This document shows, piece after piece, positions 46,222-54,933 of a stretch of 64,000 bases of DNA. This stretch comes from an uncultured Alphaproteobacteria bacterium (GTDB lineage Bacteria > Pseudomonadota > Alphaproteobacteria > Geminicoccales > Geminicoccaceae): assembly GCA_937995535.1 (NCBI GenBank), contig CALKJU010000005.1:1-64000 (forward strand), given 5' to 3'. The translations under genes and the position numbers were made by a program. Position 1 is the first letter of the stretch, and the number at the start of each line of letters is the position of its first letter. The notes below the pieces were generated by a model. That model was not told the origin of the DNA, made no database searches, and was given only the letters and a program-made list of their open reading frames with translations.

Positions 46222-46320
46222 ATGCCGTCGTGGCCGAAACTCAACGCTGGCAACCTCACCCTGCTGGCCCTCGGGCTCGCCCTCCTGGCTGTGATCGCGC
46301 TGGCCATCACGGTGCTGTGA
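46222..46320 (+). CDS. Possible 32-residue membrane peptide
   Basis: The frame MPSWPKLNAGNLTLLALGLA continues into LLAVIALAITVL, one strongly hydrophobic helix ending right at the stop. AAAGGA lies about 10 bases upstream. A longer start at 46204 exists. It is small and unsupported by homology, so the coding status is uncertain. Bases 46321-46456 hold nothing recognised. Confidence 0.35.
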   Translation: MPSWPKLNAGNLTLLALGLALLAVIALAITVL

Positions 46321-46456
46321 GCCGCGCCGAGGGTGCACCGGGGGGCCGGCCACCACCACCAACCTGCTGGCCGCTCGGGCATTGCCCGCGCGGGCGTGCC
46401 TCGCCACGATCGATGCCGCCATGCGCTGGGGCTGCCGCTCGACGCGTGAGCGGACC

Positions 46457-47635
46457 TCAAGCGGCGCCTTGCCGGCGCTCGCGGCGATGCACGAAGTACG
46501 CCGCGAGTGCCGCGAGCCCGAGCCCGGAGGTCACGAAGACCGGCGGATAGCCGATCGCGTCGACGAGCCGGCCGCCCGCCCACGCTCCGGCCGCCTGGCC
46601 GAGGAAGAATCCGCTGGCGAAGGCGGAGACGGCGAGCCCGCGCGCCTCGGGCGCCATCTGCGTGGCGTTCACCTGCAGCGTATTGTGCAGCATGTAGAAG
46701 CCGAGCCCGAGGAGCAGCAGGGCTAGCGTGACGAAGCCGGCGGCCGGGGCCAGCGCGATGGCGACGAAACCGGCGAGGATCAAGGCACCGCCCGACAGGG
46801 CGAGCCCGCGTTCGCCGAGCGCCGCGACGAGCCGCCCGGCGAGCAGCGCGAAGGCCATGCCGCCCGCACCGAAGCCGATCAGCATCACCCCGACGCGGGT
46901 GTAGGACAGCCCGAACCGCTCGTGCAGATAGGCGCCGATGTAGGCGAAGGCACCGAAGAACAGGCCCCCCTCGAGGAGCACGACCAGCAGCACGGTGCGG
47001 GCCCAGGGCCGGCGCAGCAACGCTCGGACCCCGGTCAGGAGCGAGGTGCGTCCGGCCGCAAGCTGTGGCGCCGGCAGGCGGCCGGAGCGAAGCTCGAGCA
47101 GCAGCAGCAGGCCGACGAGGAGGTAGAGTCCGCCCAGGACGAGGAAGACCGCCCGCCAGCCGAGCGCATCACCGATGATGCCGCCGAGGACCTGCCCGCT
47201 CACCAGACCCAGGATCTGCCCGGTGAGGAAGCGCGCGATGGTCGCCTGGCGCTCGGCGTAGGGCACGTGGTCGCCGATGAAGGCCATGGCCAGCGGGATC
47301 AGCCCCGCGGCCGTGGCCCCGCCGGCGAGCCGCGCCGCCGCCAGCGCGCCGAGCGAGGCGGTGAGGCCAGCCAGCCCGACGGTCGCCGCCGAGGCCAGTG
47401 TCAGCAGGGCCACGAGGCGGAACTTGCCGAGCCGGTCACCGAGCCCGCCCCAGAGGAGCTGGCAGAGACCGTAGGCGAGCGCGAAGGCAGTGACGACGAT
47501 GCCGGCGGCGCCCGCGGTCACGCCGAACTCGCCCGCGAGCTGCGGTACCAGCGGATCGGCCACGCGCATCGTCGCGGCCGAGACGAACGCCGCGGCCGAG
47601 AGCAGCGCGATGGCGCGGGCGAGCGCCGTGCTCAG
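46457..47635 (-). CDS. MFS transporter with probable CTG start overlapping upstream stop
   Basis: The 392-codon frame is a 12-helix MFS transporter: RVADPLVPQLAGEFGVTAGA in the first helix region, GGLGDRLGKFRLV as the loop motif, and GFYMLHNTLQVNATQMAPEA later. The first membrane helix begins before any ATG. The only start-like codon in the right place is CTG at 47635, which shares bases with the stop of the upstream dehydrogenase gene (CTGA). GGGAG lies just upstream. The ATG at residue 23 would lose helix 1. The substrate is unknown; it may move the acid metabolised by the two genes before it. Confidence 0.82.
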   Translation of the reverse strand: MSTALARAIALLSAAAFVSAATMRVADPLVPQLAGEFGVTAGAAGIVVTAFALAYGLCQLLWGGLGDRLGKFRLVALLTLASAATVGLAGLTASLGALAAARLAGGATAAGLIPLAMAFIGDHVPYAERQATIARFLTGQILGLVSGQVLGGIIGDALGWRAVFLVLGGLYLLVGLLLLLELRSGRLPAPQLAAGRTSLLTGVRALLRRPWARTVLLVVLLEGGLFFGAFAYIGAYLHERFGLSYTRVGVMLIGFGAGGMAFALLAGRLVAALGERGLALSGGALILAGFVAIALAPAAGFVTLALLLLGLGFYMLHNTLQVNATQMAPEARGLAVSAFASGFFLGQAAGAWAGGRLVDAIGYPPVFVTSGLGLAALAAYFVHRRERRQGAA

Positions 47636-48687
47636 GCGCTCCCGAAGCGCGCCCTGTAGTCGTCCAGCTTCTTGCGCCAGACCGGGTTCTCGGTGATCGC
47701 CCGATTGACGATCCCGCGCGGGACCTCGCCGCGCATCACGGCCTGGACAGCGGCGACGTCGGCCGCGCCGATGCCGGCGAAGCATTCGTCGGTCCAACAC
47801 AGCGCGTGCGGCGTGCAGATCACGTTGTCGAGCTTGAACAAGGGCTCGTCGGCCGGGGCCGGCTCGACTTCGAAGACATCGAGCCCAGCCCCCTGGATCC
47901 GGCCGGCGACCAGCGCCTCGTAGAGCGCCTTCTGGTCGACGGTCGGGCCGCGCGAGGTGTTGATCAGCCACGCGGTCGGCTTCATCAAGGCGAGCCGCTC
48001 GGCGTTGACGATGTGCCGGGTCGCCTCGGACAGCGGCACCGACACCGAGAGGAAGTCGGCACGGCGGAACAGCTCCTCGAGGCCGACCAGTTCGACGCCG
48101 AGCTCCCGAGCGAGGGCCGGATCGACATAGGGGTCGTGGGCGATGAAGCGCAGCCCGAACGGCTTCGCCAAGCGGAACACCTCGGCGCCGATATTGCCGA
48201 TACCCAGCTGCCCCAGCGTCTTGCCGATCAATCCCTCGCCCATGTAGTCGCTGCGCTTGGCCCAGCCCGCCGGTCCCTCGCGGCAGATGCGGTCCTTGAT
48301 CAGCAGTCGCTGCGAGAGCGCGAGGACGAAGGTCAGGATCGAGACGGCGACCGGCCGGCGCACACCATCCGGGGTGATGCACAAGGCGATGCCGTTGTCG
48401 CTGCAGGCCTCGACATCGACGCTGTCGTAGCCGACGCCGAAGCGCGCCACGAGGGCGAGGCGACCGTCCGCCGGCACGCTCGCCCGGGCGAACCGCGGGA
48501 CGAGGAGGATCAGCGCGTCCTGGCCGGCGAGCCCCGCGGCGGGGATCACCCCGTCCACGGGCTGGACGTAGCTCAGCTCGATCCGCGGGTCGTCGCGGAG
48601 CGGTGCGAGATCGAAGCTCGGATAGGCGGGGCTCCCGTCGGGACGACGAAAGTCGCCACTCAGCGCGACCTTGAAGGTCTCGGCCAT
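47632..48687 (-). CDS. D-isomer specific 2-hydroxyacid dehydrogenase
   Basis: The 351-residue protein has the NAD-binding LGIGNIGAEVFRLAKPFG, and catalytic Arg (NTSRGPTVDQ), Glu (LDVFEVEP) and His (TPHALCWTDE) at the expected distances. It oxidises or reduces a 2-hydroxyacid using NAD(P). A GGAGGTG ribosome site precedes the ATG at 48687. It lies in one operon with an HpaI-like aldolase and an MFS transporter, which suggests catabolism of a sugar acid. Confidence 0.9.
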   Translation of the reverse strand: MAETFKVALSGDFRRPDGSPAYPSFDLAPLRDDPRIELSYVQPVDGVIPAAGLAGQDALILLVPRFARASVPADGRLALVARFGVGYDSVDVEACSDNGIALCITPDGVRRPVAVSILTFVLALSQRLLIKDRICREGPAGWAKRSDYMGEGLIGKTLGQLGIGNIGAEVFRLAKPFGLRFIAHDPYVDPALARELGVELVGLEELFRRADFLSVSVPLSEATRHIVNAERLALMKPTAWLINTSRGPTVDQKALYEALVAGRIQGAGLDVFEVEPAPADEPLFKLDNVICTPHALCWTDECFAGIGAADVAAVQAVMRGEVPRGIVNRAITENPVWRKKLDDYRARFGSA

Positions 48688-48700
48688 CACCACCTCCCCG

Positions 48701-49504
48701 TCAGTTCTTCTTGGCCTTCGGCGCGGTCCCGCGGCAGGCCTCGCGCAGGCCGTCGACGCCCGTCTTGAGCGCCACCTGCAGGAGCCAGACGTCGCCTGAA
48801 TAGCACAGGAAATCGAACCCCTTGGACCAGTAGTCGAGCCCGGTGGGGATGTCCGGGACCAGCCGGCCGAGCGCCTTGTTGTGCTTGCGGCAGGCTTTCG
48901 CGACCGTGGCGATGGCGTCGAGGAAGGTCGGATGGGTGAACTCGCCGGGGATGCCGAGCGACGCCGAGAGGTCGAAATGGCCGACCCAGAGGCAGTCGAC
49001 ACCCTCGACCGCAGCGATCTCGTCGGCGTTCTTCACGCCGGTCTTGGTCTCGATCTGGGCGAACAGCGCGGTCCGGGCATTGGCGGCGGCGAGCTTCTCG
49101 AGGACTGGCCCGGCGCGATAGGCGTCGTGGGCGATGCCCAGCGCCACGCCGCGGTGTCCCAGGGGCGTGTACTTCAGGCAGTCCAGAATTCCCTTGGCTT
49201 CCTTGGCATCGTTGACCATCGGCAGCATCACACCCTCGGCCCCCATGTCAGCGGCGCGGGCGATGTGGTGGTACTCCTTGGACGGCACGCGGACGATCGT
49301 CGGCAGCCGCGCCGCCTCGAAATAGCGCACCGCACTCTTGATCGTCTCGTTGTGGAAGCCGGAATGCTCGGTGTCGAACAGGACGAAATCGCAGCCGGCG
49401 GCCTTGCAGAGATGCCCGATCCCGGGCGTCGCGAACTCGACGATGAAGGTGCCGAGCTTGGCCTCGCGCGTCCCGCACATGGCCCGGAGGCCGTTCTCGC
49501 CCAT
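48701..49504 (-). CDS. HpcH/HpaI-family aldolase
   Basis: The 267-residue protein is a class II pyruvate aldolase: FATPGIGHLCKAAGCDFVLF, DTEHSGF with the catalytic base His, RVPSKEYHHIARAADMGAEG and AQIETKTGVKNADEIAAVEG with the metal-binding Glu. It cleaves 2-keto-3-deoxy acids or 4-hydroxy-2-oxo acids to pyruvate and an aldehyde. A GGGGAGG ribosome site precedes the ATG. It is the first gene of the minus-strand operon. Confidence 0.9.
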   Translation of the reverse strand: MGENGLRAMCGTREAKLGTFIVEFATPGIGHLCKAAGCDFVLFDTEHSGFHNETIKSAVRYFEAARLPTIVRVPSKEYHHIARAADMGAEGVMLPMVNDAKEAKGILDCLKYTPLGHRGVALGIAHDAYRAGPVLEKLAAANARTALFAQIETKTGVKNADEIAAVEGVDCLWVGHFDLSASLGIPGEFTHPTFLDAIATVAKACRKHNKALGRLVPDIPTGLDYWSKGFDFLCYSGDVWLLQVALKTGVDGLREACRGTAPKAKKN

Positions 49505-49680
49505 GGCTGCCGCCTCCCCTGCTGCGTTGCCGCGGTGGTCTAACAGCCGGATCGCGACCCTGTCCAGCGCTCGGCCGTGCCGGCAAGGTGCTGTTCCCGC
49601 GCCCGCGGGCGGCGGCTATAGAGCCGGGCAACGACGCGCCCGGGCACGGGCGAGGGCCATCGTTCCAAGGGAAGAGACCG

Positions 49681-50973
49681 ATGCTCAAGAACACCGACCT
49701 GCAGGCGCGGCGCGAGGCCGCCGTGCCGCGGGGCGTCGGCACCGCGATGCAGGTCTACGCGCAGCGGGCGAGCAACGCCGAGGTCTGGGACGTCGAGGGC
49801 CGGCGCTACATCGACTTCGCCGGCGGGATCGCCGTGCTCAACACCGGCCACGGGCATCCGAAGGTCATGGCGGCCGTGGCGGAGCAGGCGCAGCGCTTCG
49901 CGCACACCTGCTTCCAGGTCATGCCCTACGAGCCTTACGTGCGGCTCGCGGAGCGCCTGAACGCCCTCGCCCCCGGCGCGATGCCGAAGAAGACCATCTT
50001 CTTCTCGACGGGTGCGGAGGCGGTCGAGAACGCGGTGAAGATCGCCCGCGCGGCGACCCGCCGGCCGGGCATCATCGCGTTCTCGGGGGCGTTCCACGGG
50101 CGCACGTTGATGGCCATGGCCCTGACCGGCAAGGTCGTGCCCTACAAGGTCGGCTTCGGGCCGTTCCCCAACGAGGTCTATCACCTGCCCTTCCCCAACG
50201 CCTATCACGGGGTGAGCGTGCAGGACTCGCTGAATGCCCTGGCGACCCTGCTCAAGGCCGACATCGAGGCCGAGCGGGTCGCGGCGATCATCGTCGAGCC
50301 GGTCCAGGGCGAAGGCGGATTCTACATCGCCCCCTTCGACTTCCTGCAGGAGCTGCGGCGGATCTGCGACCGCCACGGGATCCTGCTGATCTCGGACGAG
50401 ATCCAGGCCGGGATGGCGCGCACCGGCAAGTGGTTCGCGATCGAGCATTCCGGCGTCGTCCCGGACCTGATCACCGCGGCCAAGAGCCTCGCCGGCGGCT
50501 TCCCGCTGTCCGCGGTGATCGGCAAGGCGGAGATCATGGACGCAGTGGCCCCGGGCGGGCTCGGCGGCACCTATGCCGGCAACCCGGTCGCGTGCGCCGC
50601 CGCCAATGCCGTCCTCGACGTCATCGAGGAGGAGAAGCTGCTCGCTCGGGCCGAGGAGCTGGGTGAGCGCATCCGGACGCGCCTGGAGGCGATGCAGCGG
50701 CGTAACGACATGCCCTTCATCGGCGAGGTCCGTGGCCTCGGCGCGATGGTCGCGGTGGAGCTTGTCAAGGACCGCATCAGCCGCGAGCCGCACGCCGAGC
50801 TGACCAAGGCGCTGACCGCCAGGGCGCACGCGAAGGGGCTGATGCTGCTGTCCTGCGGCACCGGCGCCAACGTGATCCGCATCCTGGTGCCGCTCACCGC
50901 GTCGAACGACCTCGTCGACGAGGGCCTCGACATCATCGAGCAGAGCCTCGAGGAGCTGGCCCAGGCGGCGTGA
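49681..50973 (+). CDS. gabT: 4-aminobutyrate aminotransferase
   Basis: The 430-residue PLP enzyme converts GABA and 2-oxoglutarate to succinate semialdehyde and glutamate. Seen are STGAEAVENAVKIARAATRR (phosphate binding), FSGAFHGRTLMAMALTG, LLISDEIQAGMARTGKW with the cofactor Asp, and the Schiff-base Lys in ITAAKSLAGGFPLS. GabD is not nearby. It is divergent from the HpaI operon across a 176-base gap (49505-49680) holding no recognised site. Confidence 0.9.
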   Translation: MLKNTDLQARREAAVPRGVGTAMQVYAQRASNAEVWDVEGRRYIDFAGGIAVLNTGHGHPKVMAAVAEQAQRFAHTCFQVMPYEPYVRLAERLNALAPGAMPKKTIFFSTGAEAVENAVKIARAATRRPGIIAFSGAFHGRTLMAMALTGKVVPYKVGFGPFPNEVYHLPFPNAYHGVSVQDSLNALATLLKADIEAERVAAIIVEPVQGEGGFYIAPFDFLQELRRICDRHGILLISDEIQAGMARTGKWFAIEHSGVVPDLITAAKSLAGGFPLSAVIGKAEIMDAVAPGGLGGTYAGNPVACAAANAVLDVIEEEKLLARAEELGERIRTRLEAMQRRNDMPFIGEVRGLGAMVAVELVKDRISREPHAELTKALTARAHAKGLMLLSCGTGANVIRILVPLTASNDLVDEGLDIIEQSLEELAQAA

Positions 50974-51009
50974 GCGGGGGGCGCGACGGCGCCCAGCGAG
51001 GTGGCGGCG

Positions 51010-52014
51010 TCAGTCCGCGAGCGTCGCGACCAGGAGCGCCTTGATCGTGTGCATCCGGTTCTCGGCCTGCACGAAGGCGATGTTCGTGGCGCTCTCGAAC
51101 ACCTCGTCGGTCACCTCGAGACCGTCGGCGAGGCCGAACCGCTCCGCGATCTTCTTGCCGACGACCGTCCTCGCGTCGTGGAAGGCCGGCAGGCAGTGCA
51201 TCAGCTTCGCCTGCCGGCTTCCAGCCGCCTGGAGCAGCGCGGCATTGACCTGGTAGGGCCTGAGGAGGTCGATCCGCTCGCTCCAGACCGCCTCGGGCTC
51301 ACCCATCGACACCCAGACGTCGGTGTGCACGAAGTCGGCACCGGCGACGGCCGTGTGCGGATCCTCGGTGATCGTCAGTCGCGCTCCGGAGTGCTGCGCG
51401 AGCTCCTGCGCGACCCGCGTGTAGCCATCGCCGGGCCAGAGCGGACGCGGGCCGCAGATCCGCACATCCATGCCCATCAGGCAGCCGACGATCATCAGCG
51501 AGTGGCCCATGTTGGAGCGGGTGTCGCCGACGTAGGCGTAAGCGATCTCGCCGAGCGGCTTGTCGCTGTGCTCGCGCATCGTCATGACGTCGGCGAGCAT
51601 CTGCGTAGGGTGGTATTCGTTGGTGAGCGCGTTGTAGACGGGCACACCCGCGTACCTCGCCAGTTCCTCCACCGTTTCCTGCAGCGCGCCGCGGAACGCG
51701 ATCGCGTCGAACATCCGGCCGAGCACGCGCGCGGTGTCGGCGACCGACTCCTTGTGGCCCATCTGCGAGGACTGCGGATCCAGCGAGGTGACGTGCGCGC
51801 CCTGATCGGCGGCGGCGACCTCGAAGGCACAGCGCGTGCGCGTGCTGGTCTTCTCGAAGATCAGACAGATGTTCCGTCCCTTGAGGCTCGGCTGCTCGCT
51901 GCGACTGCGCTTGGCGCGCTTGAGGTCGAGCGCCAAGTCGATCAGGTAGACAAGCTCGCGCTGCGTCAGGTCCTGCACCTTGAGCAGGCTGCGCCTGCGC
52001 AGATCGAACGCCAT
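51010..52014 (-). CDS. Ornithine carbamoyltransferase, ArcB-like
   Basis: The 334-residue protein has the carbamoyl-phosphate site [14 protein letters not shown], the ornithine-site HCLPAFHD, and [13 protein letters not shown]. Length and segments such as [28 protein letters not shown] and [10 protein letters not shown] are closest to catabolic ArcB (arginine deiminase pathway) and to E. coli ArgF, rather than to the shorter alphaproteobacterial ArgF. No arcA or arcC is adjacent. It would release or use citrulline depending on direction. Confidence 0.88.
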   Translation of the reverse strand: MAFDLRRRSLLKVQDLTQRELVYLIDLALDLKRAKRSRSEQPSLKGRNICLIFEKTSTRTRCAFEVAAADQGAHVTSLDPQSSQMGHKESVADTARVLGRMFDAIAFRGALQETVEELARYAGVPVYNALTNEYHPTQMLADVMTMREHSDKPLGEIAYAYVGDTRSNMGHSLMIVGCLMGMDVRICGPRPLWPGDGYTRVAQELAQHSGARLTITEDPHTAVAGADFVHTDVWVSMGEPEAVWSERIDLLRPYQVNAALLQAAGSRQAKLMHCLPAFHDARTVVGKKIAERFGLADGLEVTDEVFESATNIAFVQAENRMHTIKALLVATLAD

Positions 52015-52157
52015 CGCCGGCCTACCTCCCTCGTCGTCCGCGCGCAGCTTGATCGCGCAATGGACGTCAGGGCAAGGCCCGGGCACCTTCCCGAATTGCT
52101 GCGAGGCCGGCGCCGCGCCGGACGCCGGACACCTGCGCAGCCGGCCCGGACGCATGA

Positions 52158-52233
52158 TGGCGTCCCCAACGGGAATCGAACCCGTGTTTCGGCCTTGAGA
52201 GGGCCGCGTCCTAGACCGCTAGACGATGGGGAC
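52158..52233 (-). tRNA. tRNA-Glu (CTC)
   Basis: Read on the minus strand, the cloverleaf closes with acceptor GTCCCCA/TGGGGAC, D arm TCTAGCGGTCTAGGA, anticodon stem GGCC-CTCTCAA-GGCC and T arm ACGGGTTCGATTCCCGT. The loop CTCTCAA gives anticodon CTC for Glu codon GAG. The 3' CCA is encoded (discriminator G). The ending is adjacent to the ornithine carbamoyltransferase leader, on the same strand. Confidence 0.95.
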
Positions 52234-52272
52234 TCGCGGACCGCCGCGATGTAGACGTGCGTGGCCGGCGAA

Positions 52273-53556
52273 TCAAGCCCGCCGGCCGGACCGCCGCTCC
52301 GGCCGCGCCAGCGCCGCCACCAGCTCGACCTCGGCCGAGCCGACGAACTGGTCGATCGGCTGGACCGGCCCGAGCGCGTAGCCCCGAGCCACCAGCGTCG
52401 CCACGTCGCGCGCGAAGCTCTCCGGATCGCAGGAGGCATAGACGATCCGGGCCGGCCCGGACGGCACCAGCTCGGCGACCTGCGCCGTCGCGCCGGCGCG
52501 TGGCGGATCGAGGATCGCGAGATCGAACCGCGCGAGCTCATCGCTGGTCAGCGGCCGGCGCGCGAGGTCGCGGCGCTCGACCGTCAGGGAGGGGACACGC
52601 GCGGCACGCAGCGCGGCCACAGCGGCTGCATCCCCCTCGACGGCATGGACGGCGCCGGCGCCCACACGAAGCGCCGCGAGACCGAGCCCACCGAGGCCGG
52701 CGAACAGGTCGACGACCCGGTCCCCGCGCCGCGTCGCCGCGGCGACCGCACCGACCAGGGCCCGCTCACCCTCGGCGGTGGCTTGCAGAAAAACGCCGAG
52801 CGGCAGTGTGACCGACACGCCGGACATGGCCAGGGTCGGCGGCCGTCGGACCGCCACCGGCTCGCCACCGACCGAAAGCCGTGCGAGGCCGCGCGCCACC
52901 GCATGGTCGGCGAGGGCCGCCCGGGCCGCCGGATCGAGCTGGATCGGGCCGTCGGGGAGCAGAGCCAAGTCGACGCCAACCTCGGTCGCCGTCAGCAGCG
53001 CCTCCCCGGCCGGACCGAGCTCTGGCGTGCCAGCGATCCGCTCGCGCAGCGGCGCGATCTCGGCGACCAGCGGCGCAGCGGCCACCGGACATTCCCTGAG
53101 GTCGACCAGCGCCTGCGACCGGCGCTGACGCAGGCCCAGCACCACCCGTCGGCCGGCTCGCGCCCAGGCGACACGCAAACGACGGCGCGATCCGAGCGGG
53201 CAAGGCAGGACCGGAAGGACCTCGGCTTCGCGCAGCCCACGTCGCGCCAGCGCGTCGGCGACGCGGCGGCGTTTGTGCGCGAGATAGGCCTCCGCCGGCA
53301 GGTGCTGCAGCCGGCAGCCGCCACAGACCGGGTAGTGCCGGCAGAAGGGCTCGGCGCGCTCGGCCGCGTCGAGCACGGCGACGGGCTCGCTGTCCCAGCC
53401 GTCGCGGCGGCGTGCGACAAGCCGCACCCGCCAGCGTTCGCCGGGCAAGGCCAGGTGGACCCTGACGGCGACCCCGCCGACGCGCCCGATGCCGTCGCCC
53501 TGCGCGCCCAGCCGTTCGATCACCAGCTCGACGAGCGCCCCCGGCTGCAGGGTCAC
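52273..53556 (-). CDS. Class I SAM-dependent RNA uracil methyltransferase (RlmD/TrmA-like)
   Basis: The 427-residue protein has an N-terminal TRAM-like strand region, a Fe-S Cys set (CRHYPVCGGC), the SAM-binding VVDLFAGLGGLGLAALR and the catalytic YASCDPESFARD with its Cys. The RlmD/TrmA group makes 5-methyluridine in rRNA or tRNA. The Fe-S motif favours rRNA enzymes such as RlmD or RlmC. It overlaps DUF6476 at its start by four bases (ATGA). Confidence 0.88.
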   Translation of the reverse strand: MTLQPGALVELVIERLGAQGDGIGRVGGVAVRVHLALPGERWRVRLVARRRDGWDSEPVAVLDAAERAEPFCRHYPVCGGCRLQHLPAEAYLAHKRRRVADALARRGLREAEVLPVLPCPLGSRRRLRVAWARAGRRVVLGLRQRRSQALVDLRECPVAAAPLVAEIAPLRERIAGTPELGPAGEALLTATEVGVDLALLPDGPIQLDPAARAALADHAVARGLARLSVGGEPVAVRRPPTLAMSGVSVTLPLGVFLQATAEGERALVGAVAAATRRGDRVVDLFAGLGGLGLAALRVGAGAVHAVEGDAAAVAALRAARVPSLTVERRDLARRPLTSDELARFDLAILDPPRAGATAQVAELVPSGPARIVYASCDPESFARDVATLVARGYALGPVQPIDQFVGSAEVELVAALARPERRSGRRA

Positions 53557-53888
53557 GGCGTCTCGGGCAGGATGCGCAGCCGCCCCAGCCGCTCGCCGGT
53601 CGCCAAGTCGACCAGCAGGAGATGCTGGGCGCCGTCGCCGTCGATCAGCAGGAGGAGGACCCGATCGCCGTCGAGCTGCGCGCTGGCTACACGCATGCCT
53701 GCGGGAACTGACAACTTCCCGTCCGCGGGAACGGTGGCGGTCGCCGGCCGGGCCGTCCTATCCTTGGGCAGGCCGCGCTGGACGACCAGCCAGATCAGCG
53801 TCGCCGTGCCCAGCACGATCAGGATGCCGGCGACCACGACGAAGACCTTGAGCGCTTTGAGCCACGTCTCCACCGACGCCCCCAACAT
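53553..53888 (-). CDS. DUF6476-type small membrane protein
   Basis: The 111-residue protein has one N-terminal membrane helix (KVFVVVAGILIVLGTATLIWLVV, about 14-36) and a hydrophilic, beta-rich domain (VLLLLIDGDGAQHLLLVDLATGERL). Such proteins are often found beside rluA in alphaproteobacteria. Its start codon shares two bases with the divergent rluA start: CATG on the plus strand. Function is unknown. Confidence 0.75.
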   Translation of the reverse strand: MLGASVETWLKALKVFVVVAGILIVLGTATLIWLVVQRGLPKDRTARPATATVPADGKLSVPAGMRVASAQLDGDRVLLLLIDGDGAQHLLLVDLATGERLGRLRILPETP

Positions 53889-54846
53889 GCCGGTCGCACC
53901 CGCGCGGCGCGCCGTCCGCGTCGCCGCCGGGCAGGCCGGCCAGCGCCTCGACGCCTTCCTCGCCGCGGTCCTCCCCGAGCTTTCCAGGGCGCGGCTACAG
54001 GCGCTCGTCCGCGAGGGGCAGGTGCGCGTCAGCGGCGCGGCGATAGCGGACCCCGCCCGGCGGGTAAAGCCGGGCGAGGAGATCGAGGTCGCGGTACCGG
54101 CGCCGGTCGACGCCGCGCCGCGCCCGCAGGCCCTGGCGCTGGACATCCTGTTCGAGGACGAGCACCTCGTGGTGCTGGAGAAGCCGGCCGGACTCGTGGT
54201 CCATCCGGCGGCCGGGCACGACGACGGCACGCTCGTCAATGCCCTGCTCGCGCATTGCGGCGACAGCCTGTCGGGGGTCGGTGGGGTCCGACGGCCGGGC
54301 ATCGTCCACCGGCTCGACAAGGACGTGTCGGGCGTGCTCGTGGTCGCCAAGCACGACCGCGCGCACATCGGGCTCGCCGCACAGTTCAGCGTGCACGCCG
54401 TGGACCGGGTCTACGAGGGGATCGTCTGGGGCCTGCCGCAGGCGGCTGGGCGCATCGACCGGCCGATCGGCCGCGATCCGGGTGAGCGCAAGCGGATGGC
54501 GGTCGTGCCGGGCGGCAAGCGGGCCGTAACGCACTGGCGCCTGCTCGCCGCCGCCGGGACACGCGCGGCGCGGCTCGCCGTCGAGCTGGAGACCGGGCGG
54601 ACCCACCAGATCCGTGTGCATCTCGCCAGCATCGGGCATCCGCTCGTCGGCGACCGGCTCTACGGCCGGGCGCTGCCAAAAGGCGTGCCCGAGGCGATCC
54701 GCGCCGAGCTGCGCCGTCTCGACCGGATCCTCCTGCATGCCCGCGAGCTCGGCTTCGCCCACCCGATCACCGGCGAGCGCTTGCGGTTCTCGCGGCCGGC
54801 GCCGGAGCTGTTCGACCGGATCATGGAACGGCTGCGCAGCGACTGA
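53887..54846 (+). CDS. rluA: RluA-family 23S rRNA/tRNA pseudouridine synthase
   Basis: The 319-residue protein has an N-terminal S4 RNA-binding domain (about 18-70), then the catalytic HRLDKDVSG with Asp144, and GRTHQIRVHLASIGHPLVGDRLY. It is an RluD-like pseudouridine synthase; RluA, RluC and RluD are hard to separate. The ATG at 53887 overlaps the divergent DUF6476 start. It precedes rpoH by 87 bases. Confidence 0.9.
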   Translation: MPVAPARRAVRVAAGQAGQRLDAFLAAVLPELSRARLQALVREGQVRVSGAAIADPARRVKPGEEIEVAVPAPVDAAPRPQALALDILFEDEHLVVLEKPAGLVVHPAAGHDDGTLVNALLAHCGDSLSGVGGVRRPGIVHRLDKDVSGVLVVAKHDRAHIGLAAQFSVHAVDRVYEGIVWGLPQAAGRIDRPIGRDPGERKRMAVVPGGKRAVTHWRLLAAAGTRAARLAVELETGRTHQIRVHLASIGHPLVGDRLYGRALPKGVPEAIRAELRRLDRILLHARELGFAHPITGERLRFSRPAPELFDRIMERLRSD

Positions 54847-54933
54847 CTTGTCTGGTAGGCTCGTTCGGAGCATGAGCGAGGCGGGGGGTCGTGGCCATGA
54901 CCGGTCGCCGTCCCGTCCGCAGCGAGGAGTCGT

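Noticed and set aside
51010-52155. A longer ornithine carbamoyltransferase starting at 52155
   Set aside because: The extra N-terminal residues would reach the 3' end of the tRNA-Glu gene; the Met at 52014 gives the normal family N-terminus.
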